Source: Mytilus edulis
Lineage: Eukaryota > Mollusca > Bivalvia > Mytilida > Mytilidae
Direction: 5' to 3'
Assembly (NCBI RefSeq): GCF_963676685.1
Contig: NC_092350.1
Coordinates: forward strand, 42,751,373 to 42,815,372
DNA length: 64,000 nt
Below are positions 1-10,245 of the stretch, piece after piece. Below the pieces are notes generated by a model. It was not told the origin of the DNA. It did no database searches and saw only the letters and a list, made by a program, of their open reading frames with translations. How positions within the stretch are numbered: the stretch's first letter is position 1; each line of letters starts with the position of its first letter. Made by a program: the position numbers and the translations under genes.

Positions 1-694
1 TTATTCAAATCTATTCAAAACAATACATCTAGAGTAAAATTTGTATTTCTTTTTCTTCGACCTTTTTTAAAAATTTCCAAAATTCTTTTGGATATGAAAA
101 AATGTTTTTCATTTTGATCCGCATCTCTCTATTAAACTTAATGATATTTTCATCCAGAGTTCTCTTATATACATTTTCTGTCAATTTCAATCTGCTCTTA
201 AATAGATTTGAACTGTATTTTTTGTATATTAATCTCTTTGCTTCACGATATTCCCTTCTAGACTTTTTGCAATTTCCGTTAAACCATAGTTTGCTTTCTT
301 GACCATTACATGTATCAATTACCAACCTCTTTTTTCCAACAGATGTTCCTACACTTTGTTCTGCAGATTGCAAAAGTATAGAAGTGACCTCTTGTATAAA
401 AGTATCAATATCATGTTTGACCAGAGTTTCAGGTCACTGATGGCGTCGAGCAGATTAAAATGCAGAGATGCAAGTTTTTCTTGATCTATATTACTTTTGA
501 ATAATTCACTTTTTTCTTGTTCCCATGGCTTAATTCTTGGATTTTTTTTTTTATTTATACTCTTTTTTTCCTGAAAATTGTCATTTAGACGTAAAGTAAG
601 TGCAAGTGGTGAATGCAAATCTGAAAAAAAGTTTATTAAATTCAAATATTTCAAAATCATGTACAAGTTGTAGCAATAAAGAAGTACCAGACTA

Positions 695-854
695 GATTAT
701 CGGGTTTTCTACAAATTGATATCGTAAAATATCAGCTGCGAGCCACAATGTGAATCTTTTTTGGCGAGTGAGCGCAGCGAACGAGCAAAAAAGCTTCACA
801 TTGTGTCGAGCGGCTGATATTTAACGATATCTATACGAAGAAAACCTGATTATC
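695..854. mobile_element. Foldback (hairpin) element, 146 bp, with 7-bp flanking repeats
   Basis: Positions 702-847 form a long imperfect hairpin: the arm starting GGTTTTCTACAAATTGATAT matches the inverse of the arm ending in GAAGAAAACC. The centre holds GAGTGAGCGCAGCGAACGAG between two runs of T and A. GATTATC occurs directly on both sides (695-701 and 848-854), which looks like a target-site duplication. It lies inside the LINE endonuclease region, so it inserted after the LINE. Confidence 0.7.
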
Positions 855-1122
855 TGTTTATCGTTCTATTACTGGTGGTTTTCCCCACCGTAAGACAGTT
901 TTACGCTTGACGGAAGCAAGCTTGATAACGTCTCCTCTCACATTGTGACGTCGCTGATAATTCCTGCTCTCGTCTCAAAGCCGTGATACGAAAATTACGG
1001 AGCTACTGAGAAGGGTGATATAGGCGTAGGGAAGGACGATAAATAACATAATCAATTACACTGTTATTTTTACTTGTTGACATTCCAATTTTATCCTTCC
1101 GAACTCTACCATTAAAAATAAA

Positions 1123-2009
1123 CAGGGGCCGTGTCAATGAAAGTATCCTAGGACATGTCCTAAGATAGGTCTTAGGACATTATTTAGGATGGTCTTAGGA
1201 CGTGTCTGAGACATGTCTTAGTATGTAAAACAAAGCTGTCTTAGGACAGTCCTAACTACGATGGTCCTAGGACCATCCTAACACATTTATTTAATTGAAA
1301 ATATATGTAGAGATTTGTACAACATAGATTGAATTGTATTTTAAAACCTATCTGTAAAGAGAGGGAGGATGACTCTTATATAGAAAACAATTAACGCAAA
1401 ATAAAAGTTAAAGTTTTTACGGAATACTAATGAATACGTTATTAAATATGATAAAAGATATAAATGAATTGAATACGAAAAAAAAAGTTAATGGTCACAA
1501 AACTTTGTGATATTCGTGCGGCTGCAATTTTAGTACATAAACTAGTTTTGTCCTTAGGTCTACTCGATTTCATTACATGTATCGAATCAGGATTAGGTAA
1601 AAAAGAAGTAAACTTTTCCCCATATTTGAAAATATGTTGCTTATAATGATAGTATTGTTTAGGCTTCAAAAAAGGCATCACGAAATAATTTAATATAATA
1701 CAATTAAATCTTAAACAAACATTAAACAATAATTTTTTTTATTAATTTTATCTTATGATAGATTAATATTGTATTAGCATTTTTTGTATTGAGTTTATGC
1801 CATATTTGTTGTTTTTATTACGTTTTAGGACGATGTAACCTTTAGGACTATCCTAAGACACCTAATTGTATATCCTAACTTTAGGACCAAATTTAGGACA
1901 TATCTTATTTTAGGAGACTTTCGTTAACCCGACTTAGGACTAAGACGTGTCCTAAGACCATCCTAAGACATGTCTTAGTCCTAGGACAGCTTCGTTGACA
2001 CGGCCCCTG
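1123..2009. mobile_element. Non-autonomous DNA transposon with CAGGGGCCGTGTCAA ends and subterminal repeats
   Basis: The element begins CAGGGGCCGTGTCAA at 1123 and ends TTGACACGGCCCCTG at 2009, a perfect 15-bp terminal inverted repeat. Just inside both ends the motif TCCTAAGAC / GTCTTAGGA and close variants recurs many times (about 1147-1275 and 1825-1985), as expected of transposase-binding subterminal repeats. The interior is AT-rich with no credible transposase. It splits the LINE endonuclease between the sequences coding FCKDNN and FNGRV. I see no convincing target-site duplication. Superfamily not assigned. Confidence 0.8.
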
Positions 2010-2473
2010 GTTATTATCTTTGCAAAAACTTATTAGCTTTCGGCAAAAACCGTTTATGACAGTATCTGGGCTGTTTCTTATTCTTGACAAACCCAGGTCA
2101 TCTAAAATTTTAACGTCAGTCTCACTGATATCTAAAACATTTTGTTCAAAAAAGTCGTCGATTGTATTTGATCAACAAAATCGGGCAAAATTCCCGTACG
2201 TGCATTCATATCTCCAAGTAAACAAAATAAATTCAGAATTTCTATTTCATCTTTGAAATTCTGATTCAATTTTCAGATCAACTCATTACTGATGAGTAGT
2301 TACTACTCTCAGGAGGCACATAAATAATACCAAAAATTACATTTTCAGACGTCTTCAAATTTTTTTTTGTCAACACTGAACCAGAATACAAATTTACTTT
2401 CAGTATCAATAGGTTTTATAAAATCTTCTAAGTAACTTTTATAGCCTAAAGATAAAAAGTACGTTAAGTTTAA

Positions 2474-2577
2474 CCAATTAGTCAATCTCCCATACAGACA
2501 GAGTTGTCGTCCTTTCCTCCTCAATCTTGAGGAGGAAAGGACGTAAACTCTGTCTGTATGGGAGATTGCCAATTAGT
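2474..2577. mobile_element. 86-bp palindromic MITE with 9-bp target-site duplication
   Basis: The element at 2483-2568 is almost entirely palindrome: two 42-bp arms starting CAATCTCCCATACAGACAG pair with only two mismatches around a 2-base centre. It is flanked by CCAATTAGT at 2474-2482 and 2569-2577, a perfect 9-bp duplication, the length typical of Mutator-like transposases. No coding content. It interrupts the LINE endonuclease. Confidence 0.87.
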
Positions 2578-2689
2578 ATCCAACCATAATATGTGTTGTG
2601 AGCACAATACAATTTATACAAAAATACCCCACAAAAGATATCTTTTTTGATAAAATTACTGGGCTCAAAATAAAAATTGTTCAATTGCA

Positions 2690-3047
2690 TATTTTATTTT
2701 TTATTGCAAAATTTGTGAAAAAAATTGTAAAATGTGTAAAGGTTCTTCGAAAGTTGTACTAAAGGTTCAGTGGTTCAACACGTGCAATATCTCATGCACA
2801 TGACTAGAAAGTTGAGAACAGGTTGAAAACCATGGCGAGTGTCAATTCTTAGTATATTTAAGATAATGATAATCCCTTTCTGCATAATTAAATACGAATT
2901 TTAGCGAACTTTGAATATTGTAAAGTGTTCAAGGCTCAATCTCTTGATTGATTGTTATCCCACAGCCAATATTACAGCTCTTTACATCAAACACTATGTA
3001 ATTAACTAAATTTTCAAATAAAATGTCTTTTTTTCAAAATTTAAAAG
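2690..3047. other. Stretch with no recognised content
   Basis: AT-rich sequence between the LINE remnant and the next repeat. No open frame, palindrome or repeat stood out. Confidence 0.5.
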
Positions 3048-3345
3048 TTCGGGCTTCCGAAAAGAGGTCTCCGAGATATGCGTAATAAATAAACAAAAGA
3101 GATATGCGTAATAAATAAACAAAAGAGATATGCGTAATAAATAAACAAAAGAGATATGCGTAATAAATAAACAATGTTGCAGTATACAATACGCAACATA
3201 GGAGTTGAAATAAAGTTAGATGTGGTGTGATTCCCAATGAGACAACTATCCACCATAGTTTAAATACAGTGGATGTAAGAAATCATATAAATAGGCAACC
3301 GTACAGCCTTCAACACTCCATATAGTCAGCTACAAAAGGCCACCA
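3048..3345 (+). repeat. Interspersed repeat, left arm of an inverted pair
   Basis: This copy runs from the sequence GGGCTTCCGAAAAGAGGTCT through ATGAGACAACTATCCACC to CCGTACAGCCTTCAACACTC. The inverse of the same sequence lies at 5210-5463. It carries a 26-bp tandem repeat at 3073-3176. It continues into a family (CAAACGAAAAAACTAACGG, CTCCTGACTTGG) that recurs in either orientation near 9.9, 17.5, 17.8 and 23.3 kb. No protein is encoded. Confidence 0.75.
3073..3176 (+). repeat. 26-bp tandem repeat, four copies
   Basis: GAGATATGCGTAATAAATAA plus ACAAAA repeats four times almost without change. The inverted partner copy at 5210-5463 has only one diverged equivalent, so the array expanded in this copy. 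The two overlapping minus-strand frames here are artefacts of the repeat. Confidence 0.92.
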
Positions 3346-3379
3346 TGCACTATGTGAAAAAAATCAAACGAAAAAACTA

Positions 3380-4035
3380 ACGGTCTGTTTTACAAAAAAA
3401 AACTAATATGACACATATGTATACAACGACAACAATTGAACTTCATGCTCCTGACTTGGGGTAGGTACATAAATAAAGTGCTCGTGGCGGAGTTTAACAT
3501 ATATGTGAGCGAACATCGTACTGTAACAGAAGTGTAACAGCACAACACGAGAAAAAAATATAAACTAGACAAAGTGATGCCCCCGCACTCCACTCATTTA
3601 ACAGCTTATACCCCAAAAGGACAAAGTTCAATCTTTCTCCCAAAAGATGAAAAATAATAAAAAGAAACAAAACCCTGTCCACAATGACATGCATACCTAC
3701 AATACATGTACAAACAGCTAGCAGAGGGATAAATTCCTAGCATTCAAACTGTAGGAGGAGTTATCTGGAAACGCCCTACTTATGCAAGTAAATTTTCCAA
3801 AAATGACAAAGTTCAACTTTCTCCCAAAACAGCACATATTAATAAAAATTAAACCCTGATCACATGCAGCACACCTTCAATATGTGAACAAACAGACAGT
3901 AAAGAGAACTTCATAGGATTCAAATGTTAGAGGAGTTATGCGGAATAACTATATACCCATAATAGGACGGAAAGACGGACGGACGGACGGACATGTGCAG
4001 AGGTTAAACACTATGCCTCCAACTTTCAGTTGCAG
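3380..4035 (+). repeat. Interspersed repeat with an internal ~185-bp duplication and a GGAC microsatellite
   Basis: CAAAGTTCAA-CTTTCTCCCAAAA, CCCTG(T/A)(C/T)CACA and AGGAGTTAT recur about 185 bp apart (about 3615-3770 and 3800-3945), giving two degenerate tandem units. A short (GGAC)n run follows near 3966-3992. No gene is visible. Confidence 0.6.
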
Positions 4036-4039
4036 TAAA

Positions 4040-4467
4040 GTTGCGGTGGCTTAAAAAAACCAGTTTCAAATGGCTGACTCAATAGATCGGTATGACTGGG
4101 TAATTTAAATTCATCGGGGTGATCTTGGGTTCCCCAGAAAGGTAAGGAGATTCTGCTCAACGTGTGGTACCCGTTGTTTTATTCGCGAAATTACAAACCG
4201 AGTGATTTGGTTTTATTTGGAAGTTCACATTCGATTAAAAGATGAAGGTATTATGGTTGCAACAACTGGAACATGTTCGTCGTCACATGTGTCACAGATA
4301 TTCCAAAAAGTTTATTTTTCAATTAGTGCGAGGTATATCAGAAAATTCAATTGATTAAAAGTAAAAGATTGATATTCATATATATGTTCAAATGATTATT
4401 AACGCTAAAAAAAATTCGGATAATTCTTATTTTATAGTATTGGTGCTTTGTCGCTTAGTCCGAGCAA
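4040..4467. other. Repeat fragment related to the 3' tail of the PLE near 35.3 kb, then unrecognised sequence
   Basis: AGATTCTGCTCAACGTGTGG near 4150 is the approximate inverse of the segment GGTGCCTCATGTGGAGCAGA near 35330, which follows a degenerate Penelope-like RT. The rest of the interval shows no gene. Confidence 0.4.
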
Positions 4468-4491
4468 CCCCCCCCCCCCCCCCCCCCCCCC
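4468..4491 (+). repeat. Homopolymer C tract, 24 bp
   Basis: An uninterrupted run of C. Its length may be unreliable because such runs mis-sequence and mis-assemble. Confidence 0.95.
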
Positions 4492-5209
4492 ACACATCCT
4501 TCTCCGATTTTCCTGTGGCTTAAGTGTGAGTTGATTTGAAGTCTTTCATTTGTAAACAATAAAGTATTAGTCTGTTAATTTGTGTCGAGCCTGCGACATC
4601 AATGTAGCGACAGTGAGACACGACAATGTCGTCGAAAGTGGCGTCATTTTGGGATCTTTTATAGCTTACTATGGGGTATGGGTTTTGCTCATTGTTAAAA
4701 ACCATACAGTTTTGTTTTCGTTAAATAAAACCGAATTAAACTGTTTTGACATGATAAATTTATTACCTCCATGAAGTGTTTTAAAACTTGTATAGGAGTT
4801 TTACCTCAATATCAAGAAAAAGCATCTACAGAAAAACATTTTTTTTTTTGACCGATGAATGTACAGCCGATCAACATTACGCTTTTACACTAAAAGCAGT
4901 AATATCCGGCGAGACACAGCGTTTCGTGGACTATTTTACAAATTTATTATAATACAGCTTCTATTTGAGAACTTCGGATCAAATAACAGGGCCAATTGGT
5001 TTGGGGATATCCCAATTATGTCCAAAATACTGTAAAATTTTTAGGATTTTAATTTTTTTATAATTGTCTGCCGTTCCCCTTTTTCATACCAAAAAACTCT
5101 GCGCAACCACTTTAATTTGAACTTTAACTTTGGCGATACCCATCCAGAGCACATTAAACAAACGACATATTGAAATCTGTTAAAAAATAGATTTTTTTTC
5201 ACAACGTGC
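4492..5209. other. No gene recognised; short repeat fragment at about 4625-4700
   Basis: TATGGGGTATGGGTTTTGCTCATTGTT-like sequence at 4667-4700 also occurs at about 10125-10145 in a longer repeat copy. The remaining sequence has no open frame or structure I can support. Confidence 0.4.
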
Positions 5210-5463
5210 ATGGATGGCCTTTTGTAGTTGACTATATAGAGTGTTGAAGGCTGTACGGTTGCCTATATATATATATATATATATATATATGATTTCTTAC
5301 ATCCACTGTATTTGAACTCTGGCTGATAGTTGTCTCATTGGCACTCACACCACATCTAACTTTATTTCAACTCCTATGTTGCATTTTTTATACTGCAACA
5401 TTGTTTATTTATATATACACATTAGTACGCAAATCCCGGAGACCTCTTTTCGAAAGCCCGAGC
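5210..5463 (-). repeat. Interspersed repeat, right arm of the inverted pair, with TA microsatellite
   Basis: This is the inverse of 3048-3345: GAGTGTTGAAGGCTGTACGG, then TTGTCTCATTGGCA, then CCGGAGACCTCTTTTCGAAA. A (TA)n run at 5264-5290 interrupts it. The two arms are about 1.9 kb apart. Confidence 0.75.
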
Positions 5464-5474
5464 AAAAGCCCTTG

Positions 5475-5765
5475 TTCCGCGATAGAAAATTTAATTACGA
5501 ACTCAAAAGGACATAAAATAGCTCGAATTTCAACTCGAAATCTTAATTAATCTAAATGAGACTTAAATTCGAATCTTACTTAAACTCTACCTCAAGAAGT
5601 GACTCAAATTCAAAGTTGTAACTCTATGCCTTTAAATGTGACTCAAACTCGAATTCCAACTCGAAACTCGATGCTAACTTGAACTTTAATTCTAAGCATG
5701 ACTTGAATTTCAAAACTAACTCAAAGTTTAACTCAAGCAGTAACCCGAACTTTAATTTGAACACT
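5475..5765 (+). repeat. Degenerate field of ACTCGAA/ACTTGAA short repeats
   Basis: AACTCGAA, ACTCAAA, ACTTGAA and similar 7-8-mers are packed through about 290 bp with irregular spacing, as if a short satellite had decayed. No open frame spans it. Confidence 0.6.
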
Positions 5766-5859
5766 ATTAGATGGATGACTTCACGCATTTAAGGCACATA
5801 CAACATCATGAACATGCAAATCTATCTAATAAATAGAACATGTTTTTCCGAATTGGTCA

Positions 5860-6225
5860 CGTGGTTTTACCTCATCAAGTAATGGGATAACCACATCAAA
5901 GAATGACAAAACCACATCAAATAATAAAACAAACACATCAAGTAGTGTAAAATCGTCAAAATTTGAAATATCATTACGTAATGTTAAAACCATATAAAGA
6001 AATAACAAAACCACATCATGTAATGAAACAACTACATTTAATACGTTAAGTCACATACACATCAGGTAATGTTAAAACCACATTGACTAATGACACAACC
6101 ATATTAAATAATGGTGAAACCACATCGAGTAATGACAAAACCATATTGAGTAATGACAAAACTATATCAAGTCAATACGAAACCATATAGTGTAATATTA
6201 AGTAATAATCAAACAACAAAGTAAT
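5860..6225 (+). repeat. Degenerate ~20-bp minisatellite (AACCACATCAAGTAATGACA)
   Basis: Some fifteen diverged copies of AACCACATCAAGTAATGACA, varying from about 18 to 25 bp, run head to tail. The minus-strand frame across 5826-6014 is produced by the repeat and is not a gene. Confidence 0.75.
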
Positions 6226-6307
6226 ATCAGAGTTCCACATAAGACAGCTGTGGCGTTCCATATTAAGTTGTCAAAACTTTAATTAACAAATGTCATTTGT
6301 ACACTAG

Positions 6308-7258
6308 CAGGGGCGGATCCAGGAATTTATTAGGGGGTGGTCACCTTTTGAAATCTTAAATCAAAATTCAATTTTTGTAATGGTATCATGAAAATAGTTA
6401 CAACTATAGCAGACAAAAGTTACACATTATTTATAAAATTGATTCCAATTTCATTTTTCTTGGATGCCGGCCTGCGTGCAAACATGTCAACTATAACATC
6501 AAGTTCCAACTCTAAATTATAATGCACGTGCATCAGTGCAAGTCCATTTAGTCGGTCCTGGCCCATTGTTGCACGTAAAAATGTTTTCAGTAACCCGAGC
6601 TCACTATTCGAACGCTCACATTCACAACTTGTTACACTCATACGATAACATCTTTAATTACATCTATAATTTCATTCTGTATAGTTTTTTTTATCTATAT
6701 GTACAGTTCTTTGGGGCATTTTCCAGATAATCTCTTAGAACAGAGTCCCCAGACTCTACACGGAAATCAATCAGTGCTTGAAAATTCCCGGAATTGAAAC
6801 TTCTGTCCGAAAATATGTTTTGCATCATCCCTATGGCCCCTTATAGGAAGATTCTGTTTGCCACAAAGCAAAACACACTTGCATATAGATTTCAAAACAG
6901 TTCTGTTTGCTTTTATACGTTCATTCATTGCTTTATCAATAAATGTTTGAATATCAGTAGTCCTTTGCTCAATGATCCTCAATGTTGTCAAGAAAAAGTT
7001 GAGCTTTTGCTCTAGCTTCAGTATGACTTTTTTTACATGATTTCTCATCACGGCCGAAATGATCGTTAAGTCTTGTACTTGCATGTGCCATATCTGTTAG
7101 TGGTTTGCATGATAATGTTCCCAAACTATCAACCCCTATTACGATAGACAAATTTTTGATCGACGAATTTATTTTTCAAAATGTTCAAGGTGCACCATTT
7201 TTGCAAATCCAGGGGGTGGTCACCGGCACCGGGTGACCACCCCCTGGATCCGCCTCTG
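6308..7258 (-). mobile_element. Defective hAT-family DNA transposon
   Basis: The ends are CAGGGGCGGATCCAGG (6308) and CCTGGATCCGCCTCTG (7258), inverted repeats extending into AGGGGGTGGTCACC / GGTGACCACCCCCT. ACTAG flanks it directly at 6303-6307 and 7259-7263; hAT elements normally duplicate 8 bp, so only part of the duplication is recognisable. The interior encodes remnants of a hAT transposase on the minus strand. At the right end the inverted repeat is itself duplicated as a tight hairpin (7209-7247). Confidence 0.85.
6420..7151 (-). pseudogene. hAT transposase remnant (C-terminal part)
   Basis: The frame at 6420-6641 reads CERSNSELGLLKTFLRATMG then QDRLNGLALMHVH, the C-terminal dimerisation region of hAT transposases of the ZMYM1-like type. 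The frames at 6767-7151 read DMAHASTRLNDHFGRDEKSC and related pieces of the preceding domain. They are in different frames with stops between, and the N-terminal half including the zinc finger is missing. It cannot encode an active enzyme. It lies wholly inside the 6308-7258 inverted repeats. Confidence 0.82.
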
Positions 7259-7429
7259 ACTAGTCTATCATCCATGAATGGTGTAATGGATAGAGTTGAA
7301 TGTACATTATATTCCACCTCATGAAACTGAAAACTAGAACTTCGGCCCAGATCATTTCACTTTTATCAACAAATACTTGAATGAACCTCAACATGCTCAA
7401 AACCCTGACATTTTATTCTTTTAGATACT

Positions 7430-7770
7430 AGTACATGATTTTATTTGTTATTAATTGTTGGCTTTCAACTAGCTTTCCACTTGGTCTTCATCCGACCTAC
7501 AATAAAACCCTTGACAAATTAGGGCGTCCGTTTGGCTGTGCGGGATGTATAAATACGCAGTCACGTCTGGTCAGAATGGGGACTTTAAATCCGATGCCTA
7601 TTGTAGAGAGAAGGTCACGCTCTTTGAGGGGTCCGACGGTGGTCTACGCAGCTGAAAGGCAAGATTTCTGTCTCTATCCTATAAACCCTAATTTTTTTCC
7701 AATGGCAGTTCCAAATTTCCAGACATTCATCCTAGACGATCCATATTACAGGACCTACCTGTTGTTTTAA
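7430..7770 (+). repeat. Interspersed repeat carrying a chance 111-codon frame
   Basis: CATCCGAC-CTACAATAAAACC and GCGGGATGTATAAATACGCA recur near 60590-60645 (CATCCGACAATAAAACC and GTGGGATGTATAAATACGCA). The 111-codon frame at 7435-7770 spans it, but its protein has no domain I recognise and starts in unrelated sequence, so I treat it as a repeat rather than a gene. Confidence 0.55.
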
Positions 7771-8370
7771 TTATAAACTTGTTTTTGTCCTGAACATGCA
7801 TGAACTATTTGCCAATCGTAACTTCGAGGAATCTCATATCTACTTCGTGTAACAACTATAATTATTCAAATTTCTAAGCAAGTAGGGATTTTACAGTACA
7901 GGTTATCAAAAAATATGAATTTATTAAATTTTGTTAGTATGACCAGGACTAAGCTTCTGCATAAGGTATCGACTTTGTGTGTGTATGTTTGTGAGGCCGG
8001 GAGAGGCTGATGGCTTAAGAATCAAAAGATGAATGGCCGATGCCTAACCCAAAGGGTAGTATTATTATACAATAGTCTCAGTGTTTACGTACCTATGAAG
8101 GATTGTACATACATATTATCAATTGACGTATATATCAATTATTCTCCTTTAATTAAAGGACTACGCCGATCTACGCTGGGCAATTCATATTGTAAATGAA
8201 AAAAAATAGAATTCCGTTGTATTGCGTTATTTTATCAGTCAGGTGTTATTGTAAATTATTTATAATTATTCGAACTTTTCTTTATGTTTATCATCATGAT
8301 AAAATCACAAGTAAATTTCATGTTTTTGTACACAAAATTTACAACTAAAAATGCAGTAAACTGTTTTAAG
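7771..8370. other. No gene recognised
   Basis: AT-rich sequence with several short T and A runs. No coding frame, palindrome or repeat family stood out. Confidence 0.5.
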
Positions 8371-8485
8371 TCGGGGGGCTTCGCCCCCCCCCCCCCCCTC
8401 TGGACCGGCTGGGGTACTTAGGCCGCCCGTGTCCCCCTGCCGCAATTTGTGCCTACAGTTTATTGAGTACTTAGCTACGCCCCTG
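8371..8485. mobile_element. One-sided fragment of a GC-rich inverted-repeat transposon end
   Basis: A small hairpin of G6-CTTCG-C15 (8373-8398) is followed by GC-rich sequence ending CTTAGCTACGCCCCTG (8470-8485), whose inverse CAGGGGCGTAGCTAAG has the form of a hAT terminus. The matching left end is not visible. Confidence 0.45.
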
Positions 8486-8551
8486 TATTCAGTGTGCACC
8501 ACACTTTTGATGTTATTTCTTCATAGACAGAAAAAAAAGTACAGTCATTCC

Positions 8552-8944
8552 TTAAGGATGTACTTAGGTGAAATTAAAAAATAATAAAGAATTTAAAATT
8601 GATACTATAAGTCGCAATAGTTAAGGAACTAAATAGGGGGTTCAGCTGACAATATTAATAGGTTATGGAGCTCCTTTTCGAGATATTTGATTTTCAAAAA
8701 ATGGCGAGAGAAGACTGACTCGAACTTTTACCATATATTTGCATTGGTATTATTTGGGTCTCAAATCGATAGAAAAGAAATCAAGAAGCTGCTTAAATTT
8801 TGGTAAATGACCTTATATGAGCTATCAAGTCTTATATGAAAAATAAATGGGTGTAATGGGGCAAAATATTTTACCTTGCATCGTTAGGAAAAAATTAAGG
8901 AGTCCGAACACAAATTCCAAAACCTCATCTAAGTACATCCTTAA
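8552..8944. mobile_element. TTAA-flanked MITE (piggyBac-like), 385 bp
   Basis: The element starts GGATGTACTTAGGTGA (8556) and ends TCATCTAAGTACATCC (8940), inverted with one mismatch. TTAA flanks both ends (8552-8555 and 8941-8944), the target typical of piggyBac transposases. No coding sequence. A second TTAA-flanked element of nearly the same length but different ends lies at 36744-37137. Confidence 0.8.
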
Positions 8945-9444
8945 TTAGTCATATAAATTGTTCTGTGCATGTTGCTCCCAGTTCATACTGAATGAGTCCT
9001 GTTAGTTATTATAACTGTACAATTTTTGTTAGGACCATATTCAACTTACCTTATTGGTTTGTTTTTTTTTCTTCGTAATTTTACGTCAGATTGGTGACCT
9101 AAAGTTTCTGTTAAATACATAAATTTTCTTATCCTTTTTCCGCTTTAAAGATAGCTTTGACAATTATACTTTACATGTTTTTTTTTTCTCTCGCTTACTT
9201 TAAGAGTTTATCATTGTATATAAACTTTTTCGCAGTTTTGTGTTGTCATGTTTCATTAAATAGCTAAACGACTTAAATATTTTAGTTGAAATTCATAGGC
9301 TTTGTATTTTCAAAGGCAAACTTGCTTAAGGTGATAACACTGGCTTTAGATGAATTTGGCTATTTATTTTAGGTATTTTTAACATAAGCTCTTTAACGAT
9401 TTTCGGTACTTATACATCTTCGGATTTCAAATGTTTGGCTTTGA

Positions 9445-9486
9445 GCGTTCCTGATGAAGGTAAATCCAGAAAAGCGCTTCGGACGC
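9445..9486 (+). ncRNA. Hammerhead ribozyme motif, copy 1 of the 9.3 kb element
   Basis: Stem I 9445-9450 pairs with 9481-9486 (GCGTTC/GGACGC). CTGATGA is at 9451-9457 and GAAA at 9469-9472. Predicted cleavage follows C9480. Stem III is only AGCGCT, self-complementary and without loop, so a dimeric fold may be needed. Confidence 0.75.
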
Positions 9487-9800
9487 AATAAATTATTAAA
9501 CGTGTTGTTTTATATTTTTACATCACTGGGTCGATACCTCTGCTGGTGGACTATCAGTCCCCGAGGGTATCATCAGCTCAGTAGTCAGTGCTTCCGTACT
9601 GACATGATTAAACAAACTTTACTAAAATTGTCCGTTTATAAATTTTGAAATTATTATGAAACTAAGGTTTCAACTCCCTCAGGCAAAGTTGGCTTTAGAT
9701 GAATTTGGCTATTTATTTTAGGTATTTTTAACATATAAATGTAGCTCTTTAACGATTTTCGGTACTTATACATCTTCGGATTTCAAATGTTTGGCTTTGA

Positions 9801-9842
9801 GCGTTCCTGATGAAGGTAAATCCAGAAAAGCGCTTCGGACGC
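9801..9842 (+). ncRNA. Hammerhead ribozyme motif, copy 2 of the 9.3 kb element
   Basis: Identical in core and stems to the copy 356 bp upstream: GCGTTC 9801-9806, CTGATGA 9807-9813, cleavage predicted after C9836, return strand GGACGC 9837-9842. Confidence 0.75.
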
Positions 9843-9889
9843 AATAAATTATTAAACGTGTTGTTTTATATTTTTGTATTGTATATGCT

Positions 9890-10245
9890 TTAGTCATTGG
9901 CCCAGGTTAGGGGAGGGTTGGCGCGCCCTCATACTAGTTTAACCCTGCCACGTTCTGTATGTGCCAGTCCCAAGTCAGGAGCCTGTAATTCAGTGGTTGT
10001 CGTTTGTTTGCTGCATATCATATTTGTTTTTCGTTCATTATTTTGAACATAAATCAGGCCGTTAGTTCTCTCGTTTGAATTATTTTATATTTGTCATTTC
10101 GGGGGCCTTTTATAACGAACTATGCGGTATGGGTTTTGCTCATTGTTGAAGGCCGTACGATGACCTATAGTCGTTAATTTCTGTGTCACTTGGCCTCTTG
10201 TGGAGAATTGTCTCATTGGCAATTATACCAATTCTTCATATTTTT
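9890..10245 (-). repeat. Interspersed repeat, family also at 17.5-18.1 kb
   Basis: Recognised by CAAGTCAGGAGCCTGTAATT, GGTATGGGTTTTGCTCATTG and TTGTCTCATTGGCA. The inverse of this order is found twice in tandem at 17465-18130. It begins directly after the retrozyme-like insertion. Confidence 0.7.

Larger units (their letters stand above)
1..2482 (-). pseudogene. Broken non-LTR retrotransposon (LINE), endonuclease and linker region
   Basis: The minus strand carries pieces of an apurinic-type endonuclease (EEP) domain followed by the linker that precedes a LINE reverse transcriptase. Visible pieces, N to C: WFSVDKKKFE with IIYVPPESSNYSS (about 2420-2280), GDMNARTG (about 2205), NGRVRKDKIGMSTSKNNSVIDYVI (about 1115-1040, read in parts), then SDLHSPLALTL (about 630-600), the expected Asp-His end of the domain. 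A basic linker follows (FWKFLKKVEEKE near 60). The RT would lie to the left, outside the window. The copy has frameshifts and stops and is interrupted at 2483-2568, 1123-2009 and about 690-1027. The segment 855-1027 is also not LINE-like and has no identity I recognise. This is LINE debris, not a host gene. Confidence 0.78.
9301..9880 (+). mobile_element. Retrozyme-like insertion with two hammerhead ribozyme cores
   Basis: Two tandem copies of a ~356-bp unit, the second partial, each carry a type I hammerhead layout: stem I GCGTTC, core CTGATGA, short stem II, GAAA, palindromic stem III AGCGCT, cleavage triplet TTC, stem I return GGACGC. Core 1 spans 9445-9486 and core 2 9801-9842. The body between them holds hairpins at 9548-9560 and 9584-9603. 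TTTGTATT flanks the insertion at 9301-9308 and 9873-9880, a candidate 8-bp target-site duplication. Metazoan retrozymes are small non-autonomous retroelements of this form. The core-proximal stem II pair looks like A-A, so activity is uncertain. Confidence 0.8.

Noticed and set aside
2285..2310. CTGATGAGTAGTTACTACTC resembling a hammerhead core
   Set aside because: No GAAA box or stem III follows, and it falls in a LINE endonuclease frame.
3034..3256. Two overlapping minus-strand frames with repeated YYAYLFCLF
   Set aside because: Produced by the 26-bp tandem repeat read in two phases.
7435..7770. 111-codon plus-strand frame
   Set aside because: It covers a dispersed repeat also found at 60.6 kb and shows no domain.
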